Below, one piece after another: positions 1 to 12,139 of a stretch of 64,000 bases of DNA. The first letter of the stretch is position 1. Each line of letters begins with the position of its first letter. The notes beneath the pieces were generated by a model. The model saw only the letters and a program-made list of their open reading frames with translations. It was not told the origin of the DNA and did not search any database. The translations under genes and the position numbers were made by a program. Location: contig NC_134515.1 in the NCBI RefSeq assembly GCF_027942865.1, positions 2,010,839-2,074,838 of the forward strand, written 5' to 3'. Source of the DNA: Odontesthes bonariensis (lineage: Eukaryota; Chordata; Actinopteri; Atheriniformes; Atherinopsidae).

Positions 1-548
1 GGAAGAAATGGAAGCTCTGTGCTCCATGTCCTCAGAATGCAGACTGTCCTCAGCGACCAGTCCAACAGCCAATCTCTGTGATGGTATGGGGTTTCATCAG
101 TGCTCTTGGCAAAGTGATGGAAGCATTGTTTTCCTATAATTACTCTAGATGGCATATCTTTGGCTTCTAGTACTACAGTGAGGAAAGTTGGAGTTATTTT
201 TGAAGAGGATCTGTTCTTTGACTCACATATAAAACAGGTTTCTAGGACTGCCTTCTTTCACCTTCGTAATATTGCCAAAATTGGGAACATCCTGTCTCAG
301 ACTGATGCAGAAAAACTGCTCCATACATTTGTGACTTCAAGATTGGACTGGGCGGGGGATTGGATTGAGAAGTTTCAGTTCAATCTGTTGGTTTCCTGAG
401 CTAAGCTACTTATTTCTACGTTGCCTTTATATGAATTGGACGAATTTGCAATCAAACATTTTGTCTCATCAGCTTAATTTCGTTTGTTCTTACGGTTCAA
501 TTTTTGAATTTCAGGCTGCAACATTTTCTAGAAAACACTAGATTTCTG

Positions 549-620
549 TCCCATATGGTCTAGCGGCTAGGATTCCTGGTTTTCACCCAGGCGGCCCGGG
601 TTCAACTCCCGGTATGGGAA
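549..620 (+). tRNA. tRNA-Glu-TTC: tRNA-Glu (TTC), array copy 1, consensus
   Basis: Reference copy; bases are numbered 1-72 along the gene here and in the other copies. Acceptor stem 1-7/65-71 pairs fully (TCCCATA with TATGGGA) and base 72 is the discriminator A. The D arm holds box A (TGGTCTAGCGG). The anticodon stem CCTGG/CCAGG (27-31/39-43) closes a loop with anticodon TTC at 34-36. The T stem CCGGG/CCCGG (48-52/60-64) carries box B (GGTTCAACTCC). There is no intron and CCA is not encoded, as usual for eukaryotes. It differs from the human tRNA-Glu-TTC sequence I recall at only about three sites, including A instead of G in the T loop. The sequence after the gene has TTATTT but no T4 run until 774-777. 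Confidence 0.93.
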
Positions 621-1193
621 TAGTTATTTGACTAAATGGTTGGTTGGAAGAAATGGAAGCTGTGTGCTCCATGTCCTCAGAATTCAGACTGTCCTCAGCG
701 ACCAGTCCAACAGCCAATCTCTATGATGGTATGGGGTTTCATCAGTGCTCTTGGCAAAGTGACGGAAGCATTGTTTTCCTATAGTTACTCTCGATGGCAT
801 ATCTTTGGCTTTTAGTACTACATTGAGGAAAGTTGAAGTTATTTTTGACCAGGATCTGTCCTTTGACTCACATATAAAACAGGTTTCTAGGACTGCCTTC
901 TTTCACCTTCGTAATAATTCCAAAATTGGGAACATCCTGTCTCAGACTGATGCAGAAAAACTGCTCCATACTTTTGTGTCTTCAAGATTGGACTGGGCGG
1001 GGGATTGGATTGAGAAGTTTCAGTTCAATCTGTTGGTTTCCTGAGCTAAGCTACTTATTTCTACGTTGCCTTTATATGAATTGGACGAATTTGCAATCAA
1101 ACATTTTGTCTCATCAGCTTAATTTCGTTTGTTCTTACGGTTCAATTTTTGAATTTCAGGCTGCAACATTTTCTAGAAAACACTAGATTTCTG

Positions 1194-1265
1194 TCCCATA
1201 TGGTCTAGCGGCTAGGATTCCTGGTTTTCACCCAGGCGGCCCGGGTTCAACTCCCGGTATGGGAA
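1194..1265 (+). tRNA. tRNA-Glu-TTC: tRNA-Glu (TTC), array copy 2
   Basis: Identical to copy 1 over all 72 bases. Confidence 0.92.
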
Positions 1266-1839
1266 TAGTTATTTGACTAAATGGTTGGTTGGAAGAAATG
1301 GAAGCTGTGTGCTCCATGTCCTCAGAATGCAGACTGTCCTCAGTGACCAGTCCAACAGCCAATCTCTGTGATGGTATGGGGTTTCATCAGTGCTCTTTGC
1401 AAAGTGATGGAAGCATTGTTTTCCTATAGTTACTCTCGATGGCATATCTTTGGCTTCTAGTACTACAGTGAGGAAAGTTGGGAGTTTTTTTTGACCAGGA
1501 TCTGTCCTTTCACTCACATATAAAACAGGTTTCTGGGACTGCCTTCTTTCACCTTTGCAATAATTCCAAAATTGGGAACATCCTGTCTCAGACTGATGCA
1601 GAAAAACTGCTCCATACTTTTGTGTCTTCAAGATTGGACTGGGCGGGGGATTGGATTGAGAAGTTTCAGTTCAATCTGTTGGTTTCCTGAGCTAAGCTAC
1701 TTATTTCTACGTTGCCTTTATATGAATTGGACGAATTTGCAATCAAACATTTTGTCTCATCAGCTTAATTTCGTTTGTTCTTACGGTTCAATTTTTGAAT
1801 TTCAGGCTGCAACATTTTCTAGAAAACACTAGATTTCTG

Positions 1840-1911
1840 TCCCATATGGTCTAGCGGCTAGGATTCCTGGTTTTCACCCAGGCGGCCCGGGTTCAACTCC
1901 CGGTATGGGAA
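1840..1911 (+). tRNA. tRNA-Glu-TTC: tRNA-Glu (TTC), array copy 3
   Basis: Identical to copy 1; the trailer reads TTGTTT in place of TTATTT. Its unit is 646 bp because of one extra base in the L2 fragment. Confidence 0.92.
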
Positions 1912-2484
1912 TAGTTGTTTGACTAAATGGTTGTTTGGAAGAAATGGAAGCTGTGTGCTCCATGTCCTCAGAATGCAGACTGTCCTCAGCGACCAGTCCA
2001 ACAGCCAATCTCTGTGATGGTATGGGGTTTCATCAGTGCTCTTGGCAAAGTGATGGAAGCATTGTTTTCCTATAGTTACTCTAGATGGCATATCTTTGGC
2101 TTCTAGTACTACATTGAGGAAAGTTGGAGTTATTTTTGACCAGAATCTGTCCTTTGACTCACATATAAAACAGGTTTCTGGGACTGCCTTCTTTCACCTT
2201 CGTAATATTGCCAAAATTGGGAACATCCTGTCTCAGACTGATGCAGAAAAACTGCTCCATACATTTGTGACTTCAAGATTGGACTGGGCGGGGGATTGGA
2301 TTGAGAAGTTTCAGTTCAATCTGTTGGTTTCCTGAGCTAAGCTACTTATTTCTACGTTGCCTTTATATGAATTGGACTAATTTGGTCTCATACATTTAGT
2401 CTCATCAGCTTAATTTAGTTTGTTCTTACGGTTCAATTTTTGAATTTCAGGCTGCAACATATTCTAGAAAACAACAGATTTCTG

Positions 2485-2556
2485 TCCCATATGGTCTAGC
2501 GGCTAGGATTCCTGGTTTTCACCCAGGCGGCCCGGGTTCAACTCCCGGTATGGGAA
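2485..2556 (+). tRNA. tRNA-Glu-TTC: tRNA-Glu (TTC), array copy 4
   Basis: Identical to copy 1. Confidence 0.92.
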
Positions 2557-3129
2557 TAGTTATTTGACTAAATGGTTGGTTGGAAGAAATGGAAGCTGTG
2601 TGCTCCATGTCCTCAGAATGCAGACTGTCCTCAGTGACCAGTCCAACAGCCAATCTCTGTGATGGTATGGGGTTTCATCAGTGCTCTTGGCAAAGTGATG
2701 GAAGCGTTGTTTTCCTATAGTTACTCTAGATGGCATATCTTTGGCTTCTAGTACTACATTGAGGAAAGTTGGAGTTATTTTTGACCAGAATCTGTCCTTT
2801 GACTCACATATAAAACAGGTTTCTAGGACTGCCTTCTTTCACCTTCGTAATATTGCCAAAATTGGGAACATCCTGTCTCAGACTGATGCAGAAAAACTGC
2901 TCCATACATTTGTGACTTCAAGATTGGACTGGGCGGGGGATTGGATTGAGAAGTTTCAGTTAGATCTGTTGCTTTCCTGAGCTAAGCTACTTTTTTCTAC
3001 GTTGCCTTTATATGAATTGGACGAATTTGCAATCAAACATTTTGTCTCATCAGCTTAATTTAATTTGTTATTACGGTTCAATTTTTGAATTTCAGGCTGC
3101 AATATATTCTAGAAAACGCTAGATTGCTG

Positions 3130-3201
3130 TCCCATATGGTCTAGCGGCTAGGATTCCTGGTTTTCACCCAGGCGGCCTGGGTTCAACTCCCGGTATGGGA
3201 A
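3130..3201 (+). tRNA. tRNA-Glu-TTC: tRNA-Glu (TTC), array copy 5
   Basis: C49T in the T stem, which gives a tolerable G-U pair with G63. Confidence 0.88.
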
Positions 3202-3774
3202 TAGTTATTTGACTAAATGGTTGGTTGGAAGAAATGGAAGCTGTGTGCTCCATGTCCTCAGAATGCAGACTGTCCTCAGCGACCAGTCCAACAGCCAATC
3301 TTTGTGATGGTATGGGGTTTCATCAGTGCTCTTGGCAAAGTGATGGAAGCATTGTTTTCCTATAATTACTCTAGATGGCATATCTTTGGCTTCTAGTACT
3401 ACATTGAGGAAAATTGGAGTTATTTTTGACCAGAATCTGTCCTTTGACTCACATATAAAACAGGTTTCTGGGACTGCCTTCTTTCACCTTCGTAATATTG
3501 CCAAAATTGGGAACATCCTGTCTCAGACTGATGCAGAAAAACTGCTCCATACATTTGTGACTTTAAGATTGGACTGGGCGGGGGATTGGATTGAGAAGTT
3601 TCAGTTCAATCTGTTGGTTTCCTGAGCTAAGCTACTTATTTCTACGTTGCCTTTATATGAATTGGACTAATTTGCAATCAAACATTTAGTCTCATCAGCT
3701 TAATTTTGTTTGTTCTTACGGTTCAATTTTTGAATTTCAGGCTGCAACATATTCTAGAAAACACTAGATTTCTG

Positions 3775-3846
3775 TCCCATATGGTCTAGCGGCTAGGATT
3801 CCTGGTTTTCACCCAGGCGGCCCGGGTTCAACTCCCGGTATGGGAA
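3775..3846 (+). tRNA. tRNA-Glu-TTC: tRNA-Glu (TTC), array copy 6
   Basis: Identical to copy 1. Confidence 0.92.
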
Positions 3847-4419
3847 TAGTTATTTGACTAAATGGTTGGTTGGAAGAAATGGAAGCTGTGAGCTCCATGT
3901 CCTCAGAATGCAGACCGTCCTCAGTGACCAGTCCAACAGCCAATCTCTGTGATGGTATGGGGTTTCATCAGTGCTCTCGGCAAAGTGATGGAAGCATTGT
4001 TTTCCTATAGTTACTCTAGATGGCATATCTTTGGCTTCTAGTACTACATTGAGGAAAGTTGGAGTTATTTTTGACCAGAATCTGTCCTTTGACTCACATA
4101 TAAAACAGGTTTCTAGGACTGCCTTCTTTCACCTTTGTAATATTGCCAAAATTGGGAACATCCTGTCTCAGACTGATGCAGAAAAACTGCTCCATACATT
4201 TGTGACTTCAAGATTGGACTGGGCGGGGGATTGGATTGAGAAGTTTCAGTACAATCTGTTGGTTTCCTGAGCTAAGCTACTTATTTCTACGTTGCCTTTA
4301 TATGAATTGGACGAATTTGGTCTCATACATTTAGTCTCATCAGCTTAATTTTGTTTGTTCTTACGGTTCAATTTTTGAAATTCAGGCTGCAACATATTCT
4401 AGAAAACAACAGATTTCTG

Positions 4420-4491
4420 TCCCATATGGTCTAGCGTCTAGGATTCCTGGTTTTCACCCAGGCGGCCTGGGTTCAACTCCCGGTATGGGAA
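4420..4491 (+). tRNA. tRNA-Glu-TTC: tRNA-Glu (TTC), array copy 7, D-loop damaged
   Basis: G18T removes one of the two invariant D-loop guanines (and the last G of box A); C49T gives a G-U pair. Folding of the elbow is probably impaired. Confidence 0.65.
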
Positions 4492-5064
4492 TAGTTATTT
4501 GACTAAATGGTTGGTTGGAAGAAATGGAAGCTCTGTGCTCCATGTCCTCAGAATGCAGACTGTCCTCAGCGACCAGTCCAACAGCCAATCTCTGTGATGG
4601 TATGGGGTTTCATCAGTGCTCTTGGCAAAGTGATGGAAGCATTGTTTTCCTATAATTACTCTAGATGGCATATCTTTGGCTTCTAGTACTACAGTGAGGA
4701 AAGTTGGAGTTATTTTTGAAGAGGATCTGTTCTTTGACTCACATATAAAACAGGTTTCTAGGACTGCCTTCTTTCACCTTCGTAATATTGCCAAAATTGG
4801 GAACATCCTGTCTCAGACTGATGCAGAAAAACTGCTCCATACATTTGTGACTTCAAGATTGGACTGGGCGGGGGATTGGATTGAGAAGTTTCAGTTCAAT
4901 CTGTTGGTTTCCTGAGCTAAGCTACTTATTTCTACGTTGCCTTTATATGAATTGGACGAATTTGCAATCAAACATTTTGTCTCATCAGCTTAATTTTGTT
5001 TGTTCTTATGGTTAAATTCTTTAATTTAAGGCTGCAACATATTCTAGGAAACTCTAGATTGCTG

Positions 5065-5136
5065 TCCCATATGGTCTAGCGGCAACGATTCCTGGTTTTC
5101 ACCCAGGTGGCCCGGGTTCAACTCCCGGTATGGGAA
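5065..5136 (+). tRNA. tRNA-Glu-TTC: tRNA-Glu (TTC), array copy 8, D-stem variant
   Basis: T20A and G22C alter the D arm; C44T restores the base seen in human tRNA-Glu. Same variant as copy 32. Confidence 0.72.
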
Positions 5137-5709
5137 TCGTTATTTGACTAAATGGTTGGTTGGAAGAAATGGAAGCTGTGTGCTCCATGTCCTCAGAATG
5201 CAGACTGTCCTCAGTGACCAGTCCAACAGCCAATCTCTGTGATGGTATGGGGTTTCATCAGTGCTCTTGGCAAAGTGATGGAAACATTGTTTTCCTATAG
5301 TTACTCTAGATGGCATATCTTTGGCTTCTAGTACTACATTGAGGAAAGTTGGAGTTATTTTTGACCAGAATCTGTCCTTTGACTCACATATAAAACAGGT
5401 TTCTGGGACTGCCTTCTTTCACCTTCGTAATATTGCCAAAATTGGGAACATCCTGTCTCAGACTGATGCAGAAAAACTGCTCCATACATTTGTGACTTCA
5501 AGATTGGACTGGGCGGGGGATTGGATTGAGAAGTTTCGGTGCAATCTGTTGGTTTCCTGAGCTAAGCTACTTATTTCTACGTTGCCTTTATATGAATTGG
5601 ACGAATTTGCAATCATACATTTTGTCTCATCAGCTTAATTTCATTTGTTCTTACGGTTCAATTTTTGAATTTCAGGCTGCAATATATTCTAGAAAACAAC
5701 AGATTTCTG

Positions 5710-5781
5710 TCCCATATGGTCTAGCGGCTAGGATTCCTGGTTTTCACCCATGTGGCCCGGGTTCAACTCCCGGTATGGGAA
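5710..5781 (+). tRNA. tRNA-Glu-TTC: tRNA-Glu (TTC), array copy 9, anticodon-stem mismatch
   Basis: G42T breaks anticodon-stem pair 28/42; C44T in the variable loop. Same variant as copy 33. Confidence 0.68.
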
Positions 5782-6354
5782 TAGTTATTTGACTAAATGG
5801 TTGGTTGGAGGAAATGGAAGCTGTGTGCTCCATGTCCTCAGAATGCAGACTGTCCTCAGCGACCAGTCCAACAGCCAATCTCTGTGATGGTATGGGGTTT
5901 CATCAGTGCTGTTGGCAAAGTGATGGAAGCATTGTTTTCCTATAGTTACTCTATATGGCATATCTTTGGCTTCTAGTACTACAGTGAGGAAAGTTGGAGT
6001 TATTTTTTACCAGAATCTGTCCTTTGACTCACATATAAAAAAGGTTTCTAGGACTGCCTTCTTTCACCTTCGTAATATTGCCAAAATTGGGAACATCCTG
6101 TCTCAGACTGATGCAGAAAAACTGCTCCATACATTTGTGACTTCAAGATTGGACTGGGCGGGGGATTGGATTGAGAAGTTTCAGGTCAATCTGTTGGTTT
6201 CCTGAGCTAAGCTACTTATTTCTACGTTGCCTTTATATGAATTGGACGAATTTGCAATCAAACATTTTGTCTCATCAGCTTAATTTCATTTGTTCTTACG
6301 GTTCAATTTTTGAATTTCAGGCTGCAACATATTCTAGAAAACACTCGATTGCTG

Positions 6355-6426
6355 TCCCATATGGTCTAGCGGCTAGGATTCCTGGTTTTCACCCAGGTGG
6401 CCCGGGTTCAACTCCCGGTATGGGAA
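6355..6426 (+). tRNA. tRNA-Glu-TTC: tRNA-Glu (TTC), array copy 10
   Basis: Only C44T in the variable loop, outside the stems. Confidence 0.9.
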
Positions 6427-6999
6427 TAGTTATTTGACTAAATGGTTGGTTGGAAGAAATGGAAGCTGTGTGCTCCATCTCCTCAGAATGCAGACTGTCC
6501 TCAGCGACCAGTCCAACAGCCAATCTCTGTGATGGTATGGGGTTTCATCAGTGCTCTTGGCAAAGTGATGGAAGCATTGTTTTCCTTTAGTTACTCTAGA
6601 TGGCATATCTTTGGCTTCTAGTACTACATTGAGGAAAGTTGGAGTTATTTTTGACCAGAATCTGTCCTTTGACTCACATATAAAACAGGTTTCTAGGACT
6701 GCCTTCTTTCACCTTCGTAATATTGCCAAAATTGGGAACATCCTGTCTCAGACTGATGCAGAAAAACTGCTCCATACTTTTGTGACTTCAAGATTGGACT
6801 GGGCGGGGGATTGGATTGAGAAGTTTCAGTTCAATCTGTTGGTTTCCTGAGCTAAGCTACTTATTTCTACGTCGCCTTTATATGAATTGGACTAATTTGG
6901 TCTCATACATTTAGTCTCATCAGCTTAATTTCGTTTATTCTCACGGTTCAATTTTTGAATTTCAGGCTGCAACATATTCTAGAAAACACTAGATTTCTG

Positions 7000-7071
7000 T
7001 CCCATATGGTCTAGCGGCTAGGATTCCTGGTTTTCACCCAGGAGGCCTGGGTTCAACTCCCGGTATGGGAA
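7000..7071 (+). tRNA. tRNA-Glu-TTC: tRNA-Glu (TTC), array copy 11
   Basis: C44A in the variable loop and C49T (G-U pair). Trailer reads TTACTT. Confidence 0.85.
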
Positions 7072-7643
7072 TAGTTACTTGACTAAATGGTTGGTTGGAA
7101 GAAATGGAAGCTGTGTGCTCCATGTCCTCACAATGCAAACTGTCCTCAGCGACCAGTCCAACAGCCAATCTCTGTGATGGTATGGGGTTTCATCAGTGCT
7201 CTTGGCAAAGTGATGGAAGCATTGTTTTCCTATAGTTACTCTAGATGGCATATCTTTGGCTTCTAGTACTAGAGTGAGGAAAGTTGGAGTTATTTTTGAC
7301 CAGAATCTGTCCTTCTACTCACATATAAAACAGGTTTCTGGGACTGCCTTCTTTCACCTTTGTAATATTGCCAAAATTGGGAACATCCTGTCTCAGACTG
7401 ATGCAGAAAAACTGCTCCAACTTTCCTGACTTCAAGATTGGACTGGGCGGGGGATTGGATTGAGAAGTTTCAGTTCAATCTGTTGGTTTCCTGAGCTAAG
7501 CTACTTATTTCTACGTTGCCTTTATATGAATTGGACTAATTTGGTCTCATACATTTTGTCTCATCAGCTTAATTTCATTTGTTCTTACGGTTCAATTAAT
7601 GAATTTCAGGCTGCAACATATTCTAGAAAACACTAGATTTCTG

Positions 7644-7715
7644 TCCCATATGGTCGAGCAGCTAGGATTCCTGGTTTTCACCCAGGCGGCCTGGGTTCAA
7701 CTCCCGGTATGGGAA
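7644..7715 (+). tRNA. tRNA-Glu-TTC: tRNA-Glu (TTC), array copy 12, D-arm damaged
   Basis: T13G and G17A; the second removes an invariant D-loop guanine and weakens box A. Also C49T. Trailer TTATTC. Confidence 0.6.
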
Positions 7716-8288
7716 TAGTTATTCGACTAAATGGTTGGTTGGAAGAAATGGAAGCTGTGTGCTCCATGTCCTCAGAATGCAGACTGTCCTCAGTGAGCAG
7801 TCCAACAGCCAATCTCTGTGATGGTATGGGGTTTCATCAGTGCTCTTGGCAAAGTGATGGAAGCATTGTTTTCCTATAGTTACTCTAGATGGCATATCTT
7901 TGGCTTCTAGTACTACATTGAGGAAAGTTGGAGTTATTTTTGACCAGAATCTGTCCTTTGACTCACATATAAAACAGGTTTCTAGGACTGCCTTCTTTCA
8001 CCTTCGTAATATTGCCAAAATTGGGAACATCCTGTCTCAGACTGATGCAGAAAAACTGCTCCATACTTTTGTGACTTCAAGATTGGACTGGGCGGGGGAT
8101 TGGATTGAGAAGTTTCAGTTCAATCTGTTGGTTTCCTGAGCTAAGCTACTTATTTCTACGTTGCCTTTATATGAATTGGACGAATATGCAATCAAACATT
8201 TTGTCTCATCAGCTTAATTTCGTTTGTTCTTACGGTTCAATTTTTGAATTTCAGGCTGCAACATATTCTAGAAAACAACAGATTTCTG

Positions 8289-8360
8289 TCCCATATGGTC
8301 TAGCGGCTAGGATTCCTGGTTTTCACCCAGGCGGCCTGGGTTCAACTCCAGGTATGGGAA
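8289..8360 (+). tRNA. tRNA-Glu-TTC: tRNA-Glu (TTC), array copy 13, T-stem mismatch
   Basis: C49T plus C62A: a wobble and a G-A mismatch side by side in the T stem. Followed by the 9-bp loss. Confidence 0.68.
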
Positions 8361-8924
8361 TAGTTATTTGACTAAATGGTTGGTTGGAAGCTGTGTGCTC
8401 CATGTCCTCAGAATGCAGACTGTCCTCAGCGACCAGTCCAACAGCCAATCTCTGTGATGGTATGGGGTTTCATCAGTGCTCTTGGCAAAGTGATGGAAGC
8501 GTTGTTTTCCTATAGTTACTCTAGATGGCATATCTTTGGCTTTTAGTACTACATTGAGTAAAGTTGGAGTTATTTTTGACCAGGATCTGTCCTTTGACTC
8601 ACATATAAAACAGGTTTCTGGGACTGCCTTCTTTCACCTTCAGAATATTGCCAAAATTGGGAACATCCTGTCTCAGACTGATGCAGAAAAACTGCTCCAT
8701 ACATTTGTGACTTCAAGATTGGACTGGGCGGGGGATTGGATTGAGAAGTTTCAGTTCAATCTGTTGGTTTCCTGAGCTAAGCTACTTATTTCTACGTTGC
8801 CTTTATATGAATTGGACGAATTTGCAATCAAACATTTTGTCTCATCAGCTTAATTTCATTTGTTCTTACGGTTCAATTTTTGAATTTCAGGCTGCAACAT
8901 ATTCTAGAAAACACTAGATTGCTG

Positions 8925-8996
8925 TCCCATATGGTCTAGTGGCTAGGATTCCTGGTTTTCACCCAGGCGGCCCGGGTTCAACTCCCGGTATGGGAA
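8925..8996 (+). tRNA. tRNA-Glu-TTC: tRNA-Glu (TTC), array copy 14, strong terminator
   Basis: Only C16T, within box A tolerance. The trailer has a T6 run starting about 5 bp after the gene, one of four copies with a canonical Pol III stop. Confidence 0.92.
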
Positions 8997-9008
8997 TAGT
9001 TTTTTGAC
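8997..9008 (+). terminator. Canonical Pol III terminator (T6)
   Basis: ATAGTTTTTTGA directly after copy 14. The same T6 occurs only after copies 17 (10,922-10,933), 54 (34,727-34,738) and 77 (49,437-49,448). In the other copies the tract is TTATTT, TTGTTT or TTACTT, with no run of four Ts. Confidence 0.8.
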
Positions 9009-9569
9009 TAAATGGTTGGTTGGAAGAAATGGAAGCTGTGTGCTCCATGTCCTCAGAATGCAGACTGTCCTCAGTGACCAGTCCAACAACCAATCTCTGT
9101 GATGGTATGGGGTTTCATCAGTGCTCTTGGCAAAGTGATGGAAGCATTGTTTTCCTATAGTTACTCTAGATGGCATATCTTTGGCTTCTAGTACTACATT
9201 GAGGAAAGTTGGAGTTATTTTTGACCAGAATCTGTCCTTTGACTCACATATAAAACAGGTTTCTAGGACTGCCTTCTTTCACCTTCGTAATATTGCCAAA
9301 ATTGGGAACATCCTGTCTCAGACTGATGCAGAAAAACTGCTCCATACATTTGTGACTTCAAGATTGGACTGGGCGGGGGATTGGATTGAGAAGTTTCAGT
9401 TCAATCTGTTGGTTTCCTGAGCTAAGCTACTTATTTCTACGTCGCCTTTATATGAATTGGACTAATTTGGTCTCATACATTTAGTCTCATCAGCTTAATT
9501 TCGTTTATTCTCACGGTTCAATTTTTGAATTTCAGGCTGCAACATATTCTAGAAAACACTAGATTTCTG

Positions 9570-9641
9570 TCCCATATGGTCTAGCGGCTAGGATTCCTGG
9601 TTTTCACCCAGGAGGCCTGGGTTCAACTCCCGGTATGGGAA
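9570..9641 (+). tRNA. tRNA-Glu-TTC: tRNA-Glu (TTC), array copy 15
   Basis: C44A and C49T, trailer TTACTT; duplicate of copy 11, 2,570 bp away. Confidence 0.85.
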
Positions 9642-10213
9642 TAGTTACTTGACTAAATGGTTGGTTGGAAGAAATGGAAGCTGTGTGCTCCATGTCCTCA
9701 CAATGCAAACTGTCCTCAGCGACCAGTCCAACAGCCAATCTCTGTGATGGTATGGGGTTTCATCAGTGCTCTTGGCAAAGTGATGGAAGCATTGTTTTCC
9801 TATAGTTACTCTAGATGGCATATCTTTGGCTTCTAGTACTAGAGTGAGGAAAGTTGGAGTTATTTTTGACCAGAATCTGTCCTTCTACTCACATATAAAA
9901 CAGGTTTCTGGGACTGCCTTCTTTCACCTTTGTAATATTGCCAAAATTGGGAACATCCTGTCTCAGACTGATGCAGAAAAACTGCTCCAACTTTCCTGAC
10001 TTCAAGATTGGACTGGGCGGGGGATTGGATTGAGAAGTTTCAGTTCAATCTGTTGGTTTCCTGAGCTAAGCTACTTATTTCTACGTTGCCTTTATATGAA
10101 TTGGACTAATTTGGTCTCATACATTTTGTCTCATCAGCTTAATTTCATTTGTTCTTACGGTTCAATTAATGAATTTCAGGCTGCAACATATTCTAGAAAA
10201 CACTAGATTTCTG

Positions 10214-10285
10214 TCCCATATGGTCGAGCAGCTAGGATTCCTGGTTTTCACCCAGGCGGCCTGGGTTCAACTCCAGGTATGGGAA
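10214..10285 (+). tRNA. tRNA-Glu-TTC: tRNA-Glu (TTC), array copy 16, chimeric
   Basis: 5' half has T13G and G17A as copy 12; 3' end has C62A and the following 9-bp loss as copy 13; C49T is common to both. The exchange point lies between bases 17 and 62. D-arm and T-stem damage make function doubtful. Confidence 0.55.
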
Positions 10286-10849
10286 TAGTTATTTGACTAA
10301 ATGGTTGGTTGGAAGCTGTGTGCTCCATGTCCTCAGAATGCAGACTGTCCTCAGCGACCAGTCCAACAGCCAATCTCTGTGATGGTATGGGGTTTCATCA
10401 GTGCTCTTGGCAAAGTGATGGAAGCGTTGTTTTCCTATAGTTACTCTAGATGGCATATCTTTGGCTTTTAGTACTACATTGAGTAAAGTTGGAGTTATTT
10501 TTGACCAGGATCTGTCCTTTGACTCACATATAAAACAGGTTTCTGGGACTGCCTTCTTTCACCTTCAGAATATTGCCAAAATTGGGAACATCCTGTCTCA
10601 GACTGATGCAGAAAAACTGCTCCATACATTTGTGACTTCAAGATTGGACTGGGCGGGGGATTGGATTGAGAAGTTTCAGTTCAATCTGTTGGTTTCCTGA
10701 GCTAAGCTACTTATTTCTACGTTGCCTTTATATGAATTGGACGAATTTGCAATCAAACATTTTGTCTCATCAGCTTAATTTCATTTGTTCTTACGGTTCA
10801 ATTTTTGAATTTCAGGCTGCAACATATTCTAGAAAACACTAGATTGCTG

Positions 10850-10921
10850 TCCCATATGGTCTAGTGGCTAGGATTCCTGGTTTTCACCCAGGCGGCCCGG
10901 GTTCAACTCCCGGTATGGGAA
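10850..10921 (+). tRNA. tRNA-Glu-TTC: tRNA-Glu (TTC), array copy 17, strong terminator
   Basis: Only C16T, followed by a T6 run; duplicate of copy 14, 1,925 bp away. Confidence 0.92.
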
Positions 10922-11494
10922 TAGTTTTTTGACTAAATGGTTGGTTGGAAGAAATGGAAGCTGTGTGCTCCATGTCCTCAGAATGCAGACTGTCCTCAGT
11001 GACCAGTCCAACAACCAATCTCTGTGATGGTATGGGGTTTCATCAGTGCTCTTGGCAAAGTGATGGAAGCATTGTTTTCCTATAGTTACTCTAGATGGCA
11101 TATCTTTGGCTTCTAGTACAACAGTGAGGAAAGTTGGAGTTATTTTTGACCAGGATCTGTCCTTTGACTCACATATAAAACAGGTTTCTAGGACTGCCTT
11201 CTTTCACCTTCGTAATATTGCCAAAATTGGGAACATCCTGTCTCAGACTGATGCAGAAAAACTGCTTCATACATTTGTGACTTCAAGATTGGACTGGGCG
11301 GGGGATTGGATTGAGAAGTTTATGTTCAATCTGTTGGTTTCCTGAGCTAAGCCACTTATTTCTACGCTGCCTTTATGTGAATTGGACTAATTTGGACTCA
11401 TACATTTAGTCTCATCAGCTTAATTTCGTTTGTTGTTACGGTTCAAGTTTGGAATTTCAGGCTGCAACATATTCTAGAAAACACTTGATTGCTG

Positions 11495-11566
11495 TCCCAT
11501 ATGGTCTAGTGGCTAGGATTCCTGGTTTTCACCCAGGCGGCTGGGGTTCAACTCCCGGTATGGGAA
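11495..11566 (+). tRNA. tRNA-Glu-TTC: tRNA-Glu (TTC), array copy 18, T-stem damaged
   Basis: C16T, C48T and C49G; the last puts G opposite G63 in the T stem. Confidence 0.62.
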
Positions 11567-12139
11567 TAGTTATTTGACTAAATGGTTGGTTGGAAGAAAT
11601 GGAAGCTGTGTGCTCCATGTCCTCAGAATGCAGACTGTCCTCAGCGACCAGTCCAACAGCCAATCTCTGTGATGGTATGGGGTTTCATCAGTGCTCTTGG
11701 CAAAGTGATGGAAGCATTGTTTTCCTATAGTTACTCTAGATGGCATATCTTTGGCTTCTAGTACTACATTGAGGTAAGTTGGAGTTATTTTTGACCAGAA
11801 TCTGTCCTTTGACTCACATATAAAACAGGTTTCTGGGACTGCCTTCTTTCACCTTTGTAATATTGCCAAAATTGGGAACATCCTGTCTCAGACTGATGCA
11901 GAAAAACTGCTCCATACATTTGTGACTTCAAGATTGGACTGGGCGGGGGATTGGATTGAGAAGTTTCAGTACAATCTGTTGGTTTCCTGAGCTAAGCTAC
12001 TTATTTCTACGTTGCCTTTATATGAATTGGACTAATTTGGTCTCATACATTTTGTCTCATCAGCTTAATTTCATTTGTTCTTACGGTTCAATTTTTGAAT
12101 TTCAGGCTGCAACATATTCTAGAAAACACTAGATTGCTG

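Noticed and set aside
160-399. A 79-codon ORF repeated in nearly every unit as a conserved small protein family
   Set aside because: It opens at TTG, not ATG, matches the C-terminal RT part of L2 LINEs, ends by running into unrelated sequence, and has frameshifted or stopped versions in several units.
5526-5792. An 88-codon ORF present in about a dozen units
   Set aside because: It reads through the spacer and the tRNA gene; the ending PYGLAARIPGF...GSTPGMGIVI is just translated tRNA-Glu.
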